From assembly GCA_009760855.2 (NCBI GenBank), contig WPIO01000047.1:2165501-2229500 (forward strand): a DNA stretch of 64,000 nucleotides, read 5' to 3'. Made by a program: the position numbers and the translations under genes. The notes below the pieces were generated by a model. The model saw nothing but the letters and a program-made list of their open reading frames with translations. It did not search any database and was not told the DNA's origin. Shown in pieces: positions 53,336-62,799 of this stretch (positions are counted from its first letter, which is position 1; each line of letters opens with the position of its first letter). Source of the stretch: Cristatella mucedo (lineage: Eukaryota > Bryozoa > Phylactolaemata > Cristatellidae).

Positions 53336-53734
53336 CCGACAGTTTTTGTTAGCGGCGAAGTCAGGGTAAAAGTGTAAACGATCCCCAATCCTCGCCCATG
53401 GATTGTGAAATCGTGAGCATCTGATGTTAGCTGTGCTAGCTCGTTTGCAGGAAGGCAAGACTTTCTGGTCTTAGGGTTTGGTTACAGAAGCTACAGCTTC
53501 TTAGTTTGTGCACTTGAGCTTGATGGAACTGTGCGAGTGTATTTTTACCTACGCCCGATCGCCGTAGAGGTTTTGCTTCATATTCTGCCAATAAAGCTAG
53601 CAGTCGTATCGTGTGTTGACTAGTGAGTTTTTGCCAATTAGTGAATGGGGCACTAGCTGTGCTTGGCTAGGTGTCTTCGAAGATTTCCAGATGTTCATTT
53701 CTGCCTGAGTCGAAGCCAGCCACTCGGCTGATTT

Positions 53735-53915
53735 AATAATGACGATGATAAAAATAACCCATTTGATATAGCACCCTCAGAGAACTCAATCTCTTCTTAG
53801 TTACTTGACATTTGCTGCAAAAGAATCACAATCGAATGGTTAGTGGTAGCATGCTCAATAAACAGCAAGAATAACATGGTTAGGGGTGACATGAGCAGGG
53901 TCAGCAGGCAAGTAC
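53735..53915 (-). mobile_element. LINE family A 3' UTR, minus orientation
   Basis: TATAGCACCCTCAGAGAACT, AATAACATGGTTAGGGGTGA and CATGAGCAGGGTCAGCAGGC. Confidence 0.8.
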
Positions 53916-54074
53916 ACACTGATGAGCTTATCTACAAGCAAGCGTGTTCCAATCGTGCACGTGCATGGTCAAATGTCTTCTCCCCAAACCAGGCACCTGC
54001 TGACGTGTGCAAATTTGCTTGTCTCCACTGCGCATGCACGGAAGCAGCCGTTTGAGTATCGGTCAGCTTGTTCA

Positions 54075-54215
54075 GTAGTGTTTATATAGCGGTAGAGGAG
54101 CCTTAGTGGCCAGCACCCTGCTTGCAATGAGCAGCAAGGAATAGCCTGTTACAAGACTCGAACGAGCAGCGTGGGTTGTTAAGTGCAAGCACCTTACACC
54201 TAAGCTATGACCCAG
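54075..54215 (-). mobile_element. SINE-2 fragment, minus orientation
   Basis: TAGCGGTAGAGGAGCCTTAG, AAGGAATAGCCTG and ACACCTAAGCTATGACCC. The box B is decayed. It lies just upstream of the OXA1L first exon region. Confidence 0.6.
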
Positions 54216-54285
54216 GAGAAAGGTGGGTCAGACCGAATGTATGTGCACAACATTATGCAGTGTTTGGACTTTCTGCTCTTGCCAG

Positions 54286-54571
54286 TTGCTGCTGCCGATG
54301 CTGCTGCTGCTGCCGAAGCCTACTTCTGCAGTCTCTCAGTTGCCACAGAGCTACCGCTGTCAGCCGCGCGTTCACAAGCATCGCTTATGTGCTTGGGCAG
54401 GCATATTCGCAGATATGTCGGCTGCACTGCGGCAGGCCACCAATCGAGCTGAATTTCCTCGGACGTTCGCCGTCATGTCAGCTGCTTTTGAAGAAACCGG
54501 TGCACGGGCCACGCCTGCGTGCTCAGGTTGCGTCACTCAGCTTGTGGCCGTGGAGCAAACCAGAAGCATCG
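54286..54571 (+). CDS. OXA1L: OXA1L N-terminal exon (frame and start uncertain)
   Basis: The donor GTAGGT follows 54571. Two readings fit. In one, a frame without ATG but rich in Arg, Ser and Leu joins in phase 0 to 54706, and a strong upstream acceptor (CTCTTGCCAG, ending 54285) would join it to an unseen start exon. In the other, an ATG at 54415 (MSAALRQATNR, like a mitochondrial presequence) leaves in phase 1 and joins an acceptor at 54725-54726. Neither is conserved enough to decide. Confidence 0.4.
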
Positions 54572-55358
54572 GTAGGTAGGCTTGCGTTTGCCTGCCGCTT
54601 GGCCAGGATGTTCATTTTTGTCGAGGTGCCTGCTTCCTTCCGCGCCTTGCGGAGGTTGTGCTGTGATCCAGCGGCTCTAGCTTCGCTCGTCGACCCTCTC
54701 CGTAGGACGGCGACGTCTCTGGCTCAGCATTCTCGGCGGCTGAGCCGGGCGGCCTGCCACCTCAGTCGCCTGCGCCGGGCGCCGCTGATGCCACTCTTGC
54801 GCAGCCCGACGGGCTGGCAGCGGCTGCTGGCTACATTCCCGAGCCGCCGTCCGCTCCGCCGGACATAGCGCCAGAGCTACTGCTGAACGCCCTTGGCGAG
54901 CCCTCGCTGGCCAGCCTTGGCCTGGCCTCGTGGTATCCGTCCGGAATCGTACAGAAGGGCCTGGAGCTGCTGCACGCCGGGCTGGACATACCGTGGTGGG
55001 GAGCCATCGTTATCGGTTTGTGGCAGGGCGTAGTATCGGCAGCACGCTGCTTCGATTTGGCGCTCGTGGAGGGTTCGGAGCTTGAGGGCCGACCCGGTGA
55101 GCCTCGCGCCAGGTGCCGCTGTGGCTGGCGATGCTTCTGCTTTTCTAGGCACGCTGGTAGTTCGAATATGCATGTTTCCATTGGTGATAACATCTCAAAA
55201 GAACATGGTCAACATGCACAACCATATGCCGACTTTGCAGCGATTAATACAGCGCATCAATGAAGCTCGTGTGGGAGGCGACTATGTGCAAAGTATGTCT
55301 GCGATGCTTTGCTTTCTGCTGCTACACTGTGTGGAAGATACTCTCTCTCTCTCCCTCT

Positions 55359-55427
<69 letters not shown>

Positions 55428-55467
55428 CTCTCTCCCCCTCTCTCTCCCTCTCTCTCTCCCTCTCTCT

Positions 55468-55542
<75 letters not shown>

Positions 55543-58500
55543 ATACGTGCTTGTCTACTCATCTTCCGTTGTTCTTGCTTGTGCCAAGTTATCACGAAGG
55601 TATGCGTGGCCATTGACAGTTTTGCTTATATAGTGAGCCGCCTTGTTCAAGAGTACACGGATCTGCAAAAACGCTACGATATACGACCATGGAGGAACTT
55701 CCTGCCTCTCCTTGTCCAGGTCTGTGCTAAAGCGTGCTTCACATGCTGTCACTGCCGAGTTCCGATATGCTTTTGAGACTATGTGTCTGCCGACCACTGG
55801 CATCTTGGGTTGGCTTTTGCCATGGCTAGTGGTATAGAGGGTGGTAGAGTGGGGGGGGGGGGTGGCAAATGCCCCCCCCCTCAGCAACCAGGGCCGTCCA
55901 CTTACACCTGCACCCGGACCATCACCAATGGCGAAATTAGAGCCTACTTACACTCGAGGAGCAACCACTAAGTATATGTATCGAATAAGCACCATGATAG
56001 TGCGCAAACATCTTTTCATAGCTTCGAGTCTTGCCCCCTACATGAGAATCTTGCAGGTACCTGCTTATACTATGCCTGCTGCTTTCGGACGTTTGCCTCC
56101 TCGCTGAAAGTCCTGGCTCCACCTCTGGCAACAGCTTTTGCTTGGTGCACTTTTTCCTCGCTGTTTCACCGCTCAGGAAGTGTGTGACAGAGTAAACTAC
56201 TGGAAATCGCTTTGGGCTGACAGCCGACTAGATCGCGGCAGCTGTTAGCAGTTGTTGGATTACATGCAAAGCAGATACGTGGTTGAACGAAGTTGACTTT
56301 GAAGAGGTTATCACGTGACAGTAACTCGGTCTTTGTTCCTGGGGAGGCCACTGCTATGCTACAAGTAACTATTCGGCTGTTGACAATTTTTTTTTTCACA
56401 CTGCCCCAGAGAACTGAATCTTTTTCTAGGCACTTTGCAGATGTATAGAATGCATTACCAAATGATTAGTGGTAACGTCAGCAAGCAGCAAGCATAGTGT
56501 AAGAAGGTACATGCACACGAAGGCCGAGTCACAAAGACCTACCAAATGTACCATGCTGTAATAAATAGGTGATTTAAGCATCTTAAATGTCGTCATGTCA
56601 GAGGACATTGTGATTTGCATTGGTAGTGAGTTCCAGGCTTTGGGAGCTTACGAACCTGAAGGCACTGTCAACAGTACCGAAAGCTGCAGAAAGATCAAGC
56701 AGAGAGACTTTAACTAAGTATGCATTCATGAGAAGGTCGTTATACACCCTAAGCAATGCCGACCCTGTGTAGTGATCAGCTTTTAACCCAGACTGAAACT
56801 TGCTAGGTTTGAGGTGTCAATATAAGAGTTTACTTGGTCTGCCGAAACTTGTTCTAGTGTCGTTGATAGGAACGGGAGAATGGAGACTGGACGGAAGCTG
56901 CTCAAGTCCTCCTGGTCTAGCGTTGCTTTATTAATTAGTGGCCTCACAACAGCCTTTTTGAAAGGTAAAGGGACATGACCTGATGCTAAGGACGTATTTA
57001 TTATGTTAGTTATGCATGGCAGCAGCAGATCTAAGCATAGTAGAAGTAGGACAGTGGGAATAGGGTCTAGAGGACTAGCATTCTTCTTTGACTGGGAGAT
57101 ACGTTTCAGGATAAGGTCACTCGTGGCCTTTTTGAATGTAGACATCGAGGTAGTGCACAGAATCGATGGACATGAATCCTGTGTTGATGTAATTGAGGGG
57201 CAAAAGTCCAGAAGGGATGCTGCAACCTTAGGGGTTGACTCTCTGATCCCATCTACCTTGATAAAGAAGCTAGAGAAGCGATCGGCTAGGTCCCCTTAAG
57301 TATCACTGGGAAAGGAGCCAGCATTTTTGGATTGTGCATCTGTGATTCAACAATATTTTGTAGAAGCTAGATTTGGCTTTTGCTAAGATTGACTGGTAAG
57401 CTTTAAACACCTGTTTGTTACAGCATTTGGTTCGTCTTTGTGATTCATCCTTTGTGTGCATGTACCTGCTTACACTATGCCTGCTACTTGCGGATGTTAT
57501 CACCAAACATTTGATACTGTTTTTGTATGCAGCATCAGTAAATTGCCTAGAGAGTGATTCAGTTCATTGAGGGTGCTATACAAATGCATTATAATTATAA
57601 TAATTATCATTATGATCTACAGTTGTCTTCCTATGTCTGCCGATGGACAGTCAATCCTGATCTTTTATTGGCTTTCTCATGCTTCTGCTTAGTAGACCAT
57701 GACTGGTTTAATGTCTGCCGTAAACCATAGGCCGTCTGGGCGATGGTGCACATTACACATAGTCAGTGGTACAAACTCGTTAAGCATGCCAGCAAGTGTG
57801 CTGTAGCATTCTACCAATGATGACAGGCAGGATGGAGGCTTGAGCAGCAACGGCAAAGAAGACATATTTGCTCTGACAGCCTCGGTGTCAAGGTTTTTGA
57901 GGTTTTGTGATTCACATGTGATTTTGGATGCAGAGGAGGGCACACACTATAGATTGAATGAGATCGGCATATGATCAGATTCGGCAGATTGGGTAATAAT
58001 AGGGGATACTAGCAAACATGTTAGGGGGAAAGTATTTGATTTGAGTGTGGAACCGTAAATGTAAAGTATTTGTTGTGAGTGGGGTCATGCACATGAGCCA
58101 CAAGCAAAAAATGTCAGTCAGTGTACGAAATTTAGCACATAAGGCATCAGTCAAGTCGTCAAAATGAATGTTAAAATCACCCATAACGAGAAAAGATCAA
58201 ATTCTGGCACACAGAATTGAAATGAGATCAGAGAAATCCGTGGTATAGGAGGACTTTGTACTTCGTGGGCGATGCAGTGGTGCCACCATTTGCAGCTTGT
58301 TGTCAGAGGAAAGAAGAATGGAAGAATGAGAAACCCGTCGGACTGGCGTCGGTTATAGCCGGACTGTCTGTCGATTTCAGCCAGGTCTTGGTTAAAGAGG
58401 GCAGGTCGAGATCGCCCTCAAAGATAGGCATTAAGTTGGGCTGCCAGGAATATAGTAGGCCTGGTAATAGTAGGCTTTATTTATCATTGAGTGTAGCTTA

Positions 58501-61500
58501 TCTTCTTCGGTGGGTAGGGGAATTTATTGTGAAGTCAAGTGTTAGGCTTGGCCAAAAATTAACTGGCCAGCTCTTGCTAGCCAGCATGAACTCGTGCCTC
58601 CACTGTAGGTTGGTGCAGCAGAAGCTGCAGTTACGTCGTGACACATACTTTCCATCTGTATATGTTGATGTCTTTGTGAAGATGCCGTGGGATGTAATTA
58701 TGCATTTTCAAAAACGTAGCAATTTAGCCTTGCTTTTTCCGTGTTAATTTTTGGTTGTTTTATGGCAATGACATTTATCATGCTTTCCATTTGTTCGTGT
58801 AGATTGCAACCGTTGGTGCATAGCATTTTTTTACCATATTTATGTTTTGAAGAGATTATATAGCAACTATGATAAGTCATTTGTATAACACCTTCACATA
58901 ACAAAATCTCCCTGGCACTTTACCGAAGCTGTAAAGGAAGCAATTGTGATTTAGTTCTTCAGTGTGCATGCGTGTGTGAGTGTAGCCTCGGCTGTGTGTA
59001 TGCTGGCATTCCACTTCAGTGTGTGGCCAGGTCGGCTGTCTTTGCTGTTGATAGCTACCAGTTTTCTTATCCGTCTTCCGTGGCCTCGGTGCGATGACCA
59101 ACCTACCGGTTGACAGCATGAAGACAGGAGGCTTTCTGTGGTTCAAAGACCTCACGGTGCTCGACCCCTACTACACTCTGCCCATTGCGACAGCGCTCAC
59201 ATTGCTGGCCACGTTTGAGGTGAGACATGAGAAGCCGAGCAGCCGTTGCGCTTGGCATTCTTGCTTGCGTGTGCTCCCGTTCTGAGCTCGCTCTGGCGCG
59301 CTTGGCCGTGCTATTGAATGCATGCGATGGCATGGCATGGCAATGCAGTCGTGCTCCAGAAACCATCTCATTTTACCTAGCTTGGCTTTGCCTGTTTGCC
59401 CTCCTTTTTGCTTGGTAGGAAAATGGAGGGGTGGACCCCCATGTATGTGTCCAAGCCATATGTGTGTGTGCATGCCATGTCTATGTGTCCGTGCCATGTG
59501 TGTGTGTGTGTGTGTGTGTGCGTGCCACGTGTTTGTCCGTGCCATCTTAGTGTCTAGTTTTGATCGCAAGGATGGCTCTCGGCTGCTTTGCTAAGCACAC
59601 GAAGTCAGGCTGCAGCTAGGTATGTGCCAAGCATGTAACCGAAAGCCAAACAGGTGTCGTGCAGTCAGAATACTAAATAAAATCTGCTTTAAGTTTTTGT
59701 TTGAAACAGCATGGTCTGCCCATTGAGTGTGTTTCAAACTCTCTTTCAAGCATTCAGTTCTTTTGTATATGTGGGGATCTGGGCCCAGAGGCAGTTTGCG
59801 ACCCAAGCCTTGGGTTCTATCTAGTCCTGCGGCAGGCAATCCTTTGTTGTCCTCTGCAGGCAGGGTAAAAACCGTTAAAAGAGCAGTTCTTTGTTGTGTT
59901 TCCTTAAATGTTATCTGTGAAGATTTTGTTAAGCCACTGCTGCTGCTTTGCAGCTGCGAAGGCTGCTAGGCTGTGGAGAAGCCGGCAAACGAAACGCTCA
60001 CCCTGCACGTGGAGCAGTGCCACCAAAAGTGCACCGGCGCAAGCAGAAACTGCATGCCCACTAGACTGCCACGTCGAGGTAGCGGTGTAGTTGGCGTTCA
60101 GCTCACGGTCAGCTGCTTTTGCACTGGTTTGGCCCAGTGGTTAAGGAGCTTGCCCCGATCAAGGTCTGGCCGAGGTCGGGGTCTCGAGCCCTGTGGCGTA
60201 TGTGAAGGTCCTGAATAAAGATTAAGTTCTCTTGGGGCGCTATACTAATGGATAATGAATTTATGAATTGTAAAACAAGAACTATGTGTAGTAGACCCGG
60301 AAGCTCATGGAAGAGCAATGCAGTTTGAATGTCGCCGAAGTTGGGCACACAAACCGTTTGCTTGGGCTGAACGGATCGCGGTAGCCCTCCAAGCAGCAGC
60401 TGGTAGTGTTGCAGCACGGGTTCATGTCTGTTGTGCTGTCGCTGCGTGATGGCAATTAGCCTCTGAATCTTCGCGCAGGAATAAGGTAGAGTAAGTACAG
60501 ACTAGCTGAATTAGCAGCCTCATTTATATAGCGGCAGAAGAGTCTCAACAGCTATCACCACCGCTTGCAGACAGCAATAAAGGATTGCCCGCTGCAGAAC
60601 TCGAGCCCACGACCTGAGGCGTGAAGAGTGAGCGCCTTACCCTGGACTAAGACGCTCGCACTTGACATTTCTAGGTCCTTGGGTTCGAGTCTCCTGAAGG
60701 CAATCTTTTATTGCCCAGGACGAGCGGTTTTGATAAGCCATAAATAGTCTTCTGCTCCTATATCAATGAGGATGCTTGATTCACCGACCTTAACTTTTCA
60801 TTTTACTTCATACCCCTGTCAATTTAGTCGGGTTGTTGCCAATGCAGCATCTTCGTGGCTTCTGCTGGCTTTTGCCACAGTCGTTGCTGCCTCTTTCTCG
60901 TTGGTGTTGAGAAGCTGTCGTTTGAAGCTGTGTCCAAAGAGCAGCTATTATTCATTTGGGCGAGGCATAGCTTGCAGCTCCTTGCCGCTGGCGGGACCTA
61001 CTTGTCGAGTCCTGCTCGGCGGTTGCTTCCTTCGTTAGCAGGCATTGTCGAGGCTGTCGAGAGCATATCGTGAGATGGTCGAGCGATGCTGTCTTTCGGC
61101 GTGTCTGTGCAGCCTCGATCCCTCGTTCGAGCCCCACCCTTGCTCGAGCTCCGGCCTGAGAGCTCCGGCCTGAGAGCTCCCGCCTGAGAGCTCCCGCCCG
61201 AGAGCTCTTGCCTGAGAGTTCCGGCCTGAGAGTTCCGGCCTGAGAGCTCCTGCCTAAGAGCTCCTGCCTGATAGCTCCGGCCTGAGAGCTCCGGCGTGAG
61301 AGCTCCGGCCTGAGAGCTCCGGCCTGAGAGCTCCCGCCTGAGAGCTCCCGCCCGAGAGCTCCCGCCTGAGAGCTCCCGCCCGAGAGCTCCGGCCTGAGAG
61401 CTCCTGCCCGAGAGCTCCGGCCTGAGAGCTCCGGCCTGAGAGCTCCGGCCTGAGAGCTCCGGCCTGAGAGCTCCCGCCTGAGAGCTCCCGCCTGAGAGCT

Positions 61501-61709
61501 CCCGCTCGAGAGCTCCGGCCTGAGAGCTCTGCTTTGCACTAGACAGTGCCTTGAAGTGGTACTGTTTTGTGCGTGTGAACGCTGCTGCTTTGCTTTTTTT
61601 GCAGCTTGGTGCAGATAGTGCCCGAACGGCTTCGCTGCCCCCAGCCATGAAGATGTTTATGAGGGTACTGCCAGCCATAGTGCTAGTGCTTACCATGAAT
61701 TTCCCATCG
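54286..61709 (+). CDS. OXA1L: Mitochondrial inner-membrane insertase OXA1L (3' end beyond window)
   Basis: Firm exons are 54706-55015, 55149-55292, 55634-55719, 59055-59219 and 61605-61709, in agreeing phases (1,1,0,0,0). The Oxa1/YidC core is clear: a pre-helix SGIVQKGLELLHAGLDIPWW, TM1 across the exon junction (WGAIVI|GTLVVRICMFPL), the matrix loop HNHMPTLQRLIQRINEAR, TM2 (FLPLLVQ|LPVFLSVF), the conserved NLPVDSMKTGG and FKDLTVLDPYY, TM3 (TLPIATALTLLATF) and TM4 (RVLPAIVLVLTMNF). The protein inserts mitochondrial-encoded and some imported subunits into the inner membrane; this is family knowledge. The final helix and the ribosome-binding tail were not found before 64000, so they lie downstream. 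The N-terminal presequence exon is ambiguous (54286-54571). Long introns hold a LINE remnant, a (CT)n tract and a 14 bp minisatellite. Confidence 0.94.
54706..55015 (+). CDS. OXA1L: OXA1L exon with start of TM1
   Basis: The acceptor is CTCCGTAG and the donor is GTTTGT in phase 1. It encodes a Pro/Ala-rich linker, then SGIVQKGLELLHAGLDIPWW and GAIVI. If the alternative upstream frame is right, the exon begins at 54727 instead. Confidence 0.9.
55149..55292 (+). CDS. OXA1L: OXA1L exon, TM1 end and matrix loop
   Basis: The acceptor is TTTTCTAG and the donor is GTATGT. It encodes TLVVRICMFPLVITSQKN, then HNHMPTLQRLIQRINEAR, aligned position by position with human OXA1L. Confidence 0.96.
55339..55550 (+). 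repeat. (CT)n microsatellite in OXA1L intron
   Basis: About 210 bp of almost pure CT with CCC interruptions fills most of the 341 bp intron 55293-55633. It is a pyrimidine tract on the coding strand. Confidence 0.97.
55634..55719 (+). CDS. OXA1L: OXA1L exon, end of matrix loop
   Basis: The acceptor is CTTATATAG and the donor is GTCTGT. It encodes MSRLVQEYTDLQKRYDIR and FLPLLVQ. The acceptor was picked because it gives exactly the homolog spacing (22 positions) across the junction. Confidence 0.93.
55720..56389. other. OXA1L intron, first part
   Basis: It contains a G10-12 run followed by a C9 run at 55850-55882. Nothing else was recognised. Confidence 0.4.
56390..58200 (-). mobile_element. 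LINE family C remnant with endonuclease and RT pieces
   Basis: Read on the minus strand, from 58200 down: GDFNIHFDDLTDALC (endonuclease motif), a linker (57943-57689), FKAYQSILAKAKSSFYK (57425-57350) and KNASPLDPIPTVLL with FKKAVVRPLINKATL and SSFRPVSILPFLS (57145-56783). The tail is at 56640-56390. The catalytic YADD block is missing, an internal deletion. A plus-oriented tail copy is nested at 57397-57600. Confidence 0.85.
57397..57600 (+). mobile_element. LINE 3' end nested in the family C remnant
   Basis: ACACCTGTTTGTTACAGC, GTGTGCATGTACCTGCTTAC and CTAGAGAGTGATTCAGTTC, ending in ATAATTATAATAATTATC, in opposite orientation to the host copy. Confidence 0.8.
58201..59054. other. OXA1L intron segment
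   Basis: A short inverted LINE-type tail lies at 58878-58945 (TCATTTGTATAACACC). The rest, including a 163-codon frame at 58256-58747, is unrecognised. Confidence 0.4.
59055..59219 (+). CDS. OXA1L: OXA1L exon, TM2-TM3
   Basis: The acceptor is GTTGATAG and the donor is GTGAGA. The 55 codons contain FRGLGAMTNLPVDSMKTGG and WFKDLTVLDPYY, both diagnostic of the family. Confidence 0.97.
59440..59550 (+). repeat. (TG)n with GTGCCATG interruptions
   Basis: Short TG runs alternate with GCCATG blocks, suggesting an imperfect minisatellite. Confidence 0.75.
60118..60250 (+). mobile_element. SINE-1, best copy
   Basis: GGTTTGGCCCAGTGGTTAAG (A box), GGGGTCTCGAGCCCTG (box B), GGCGTATGTGAAGGTCC, AATAAAGATTAAGTTCTC and a TTGGGGCGCTATAC end. 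Confidence 0.88.
60505..60790. mobile_element. Two SINE-2 copies head to head
   Basis: 60505-60660 is inverted (AGCTGAATTAGCAGCCTC, GCTATCACCACCGCTTGC, CTCGAGCCCACGACC). 60661-60790 is direct (CCTTGGGTTCGAGTCTCC, GAGCGGTTTTGATAAGCC). Confidence 0.75.
61130..61530 (+). repeat. 14 bp minisatellite
   Basis: About 28 copies of GAGAGCTCCGGCCT with C/T and G/C variants. Since 14 is not a multiple of three, three units give a 14-residue pattern in every minus frame. This is why two long minus frames appear here. It lies in the OXA1L intron about 75 bp before the TM4 exon. Confidence 0.95.
61605..61709 (+). CDS. OXA1L: OXA1L exon, TM4
   Basis: The acceptor is a T-run followed by GCAG, and the donor is GTGAGT. 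The 35 codons begin LGADSARTASLPP and end in a membrane helix, VLPAIVLVLTMNFPS, matching the human TM4 region. Confidence 0.95.
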
Positions 61710-62654
61710 GTGAGTCACTCACGAGTGGCGCCCCATCGCGTGTTGAAAAACCGGCCTCGCTGTTTGTTTTTGGCTGAAGCTGAAGTGTTGAGCCGCTTCC
61801 TCCGTTCGTGATTTTTGCAAATCGAGGCTGCCGTGAAGCCTCCTTTCCCTTTTTGTTAGTGCCAAGAAGACACCGGTGACTAGTCTTTTATGCTGGACTC
61901 TTGCATTGTTACCAGGTTGATTGCTTGGCCAGGCCAATTTTGTGATCGAGGCTTCCTGAAGGGTGAAGGAGCAGCTGTGTGGGCTGGATTTGCTGTCAAA
62001 CATATAATTATCATTATGCAACAACATGCATGGCCTTGCCAATTATGACTGCGACTTTCCCCCTTGCTTGCCTTTTACCCTGCTACCCCCACTGTCTGCT
62101 ATGTACTGTGCATCAATATGCACCTTTCATTCATTAATGGCATTGGCACCCCTAGAAGCTTTGTATTGCTTGCTTCTTGACTAGTCATTTTGGAAATAGT
62201 GGAGCTATGTGAAGAGGTCAGGGGAGACCATTGCTGTGTGCTGCGATCTACAATGATTTCTATCGATCCGACAACTGTTCAACAACTGTCCATGCCCATT
62301 TTCTTGAGCGTGACCATTTTCTGGACGTTATTTGCTGGGGTCATAGGATTGCTAACCTGATTTAGAAATGCATGATCGAATGTTGCCTTGCATTTCATTT
62401 ATGTTCATTAGATACAGCATAGTTGTAGTTTCTTTACATGCTGAGTTGCTATGGTTCTACAATTTTATGCTAATCTGGTTTGAATATGTAGACTAACTTG
62501 GTGGTTTGCCTGGACTGTTTGTGGTGGCCCATTCAAGTTGGCATCAGGGAGATCGCTACATCCTGGTGGCTGCTGAGATCGATGGCTGCCCCTTGGTCTT
62601 ATCCTAAGGGTATGCTGGTCGCTCTTCACAGCCCAGTGGTGTCCTGCTTCAGGC
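61710..62654. other. OXA1L intron after the TM4 exon
   Basis: I looked for the last OXA1L helix and did not find it. Nothing else was recognised. Confidence 0.45.
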
Positions 62655-62745
62655 AATACTTTCTTGCTCACTGCAAGCAGGGAGGGGGTCCGAGTGATAG
62701 CCGACGAGGCTCTTCTGCAACTATATGAATCAGCATACCTTTCCC
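62655..62745 (+). mobile_element. SINE-2 fragment
   Basis: TGCTCACTGCAAGCAGGG, GTGATAGCCGACGAGGCTC and CTATATGAATCAGCATACC match the 3' half of SINE-2. Confidence 0.6.
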
Positions 62746-62799
62746 TTTCCATGTTATTTTCTAATTTGGCAAGTAAAGTGGATAGGATAGCTGGCAGTA

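Noticed and set aside
55082-55776. Three plus frames of 118-183 codons rich in Ser-Leu
   Set aside because: They run through the (CT)n tract. Only 55149-55292 and 55634-55719 match OXA1L.
60952-61696. Two long minus frames with 14-residue repeats
   Set aside because: They follow from a 14 bp minisatellite whose unit lacks stops on that strand. They lie inside an OXA1L intron and overlap an OXA1L exon.
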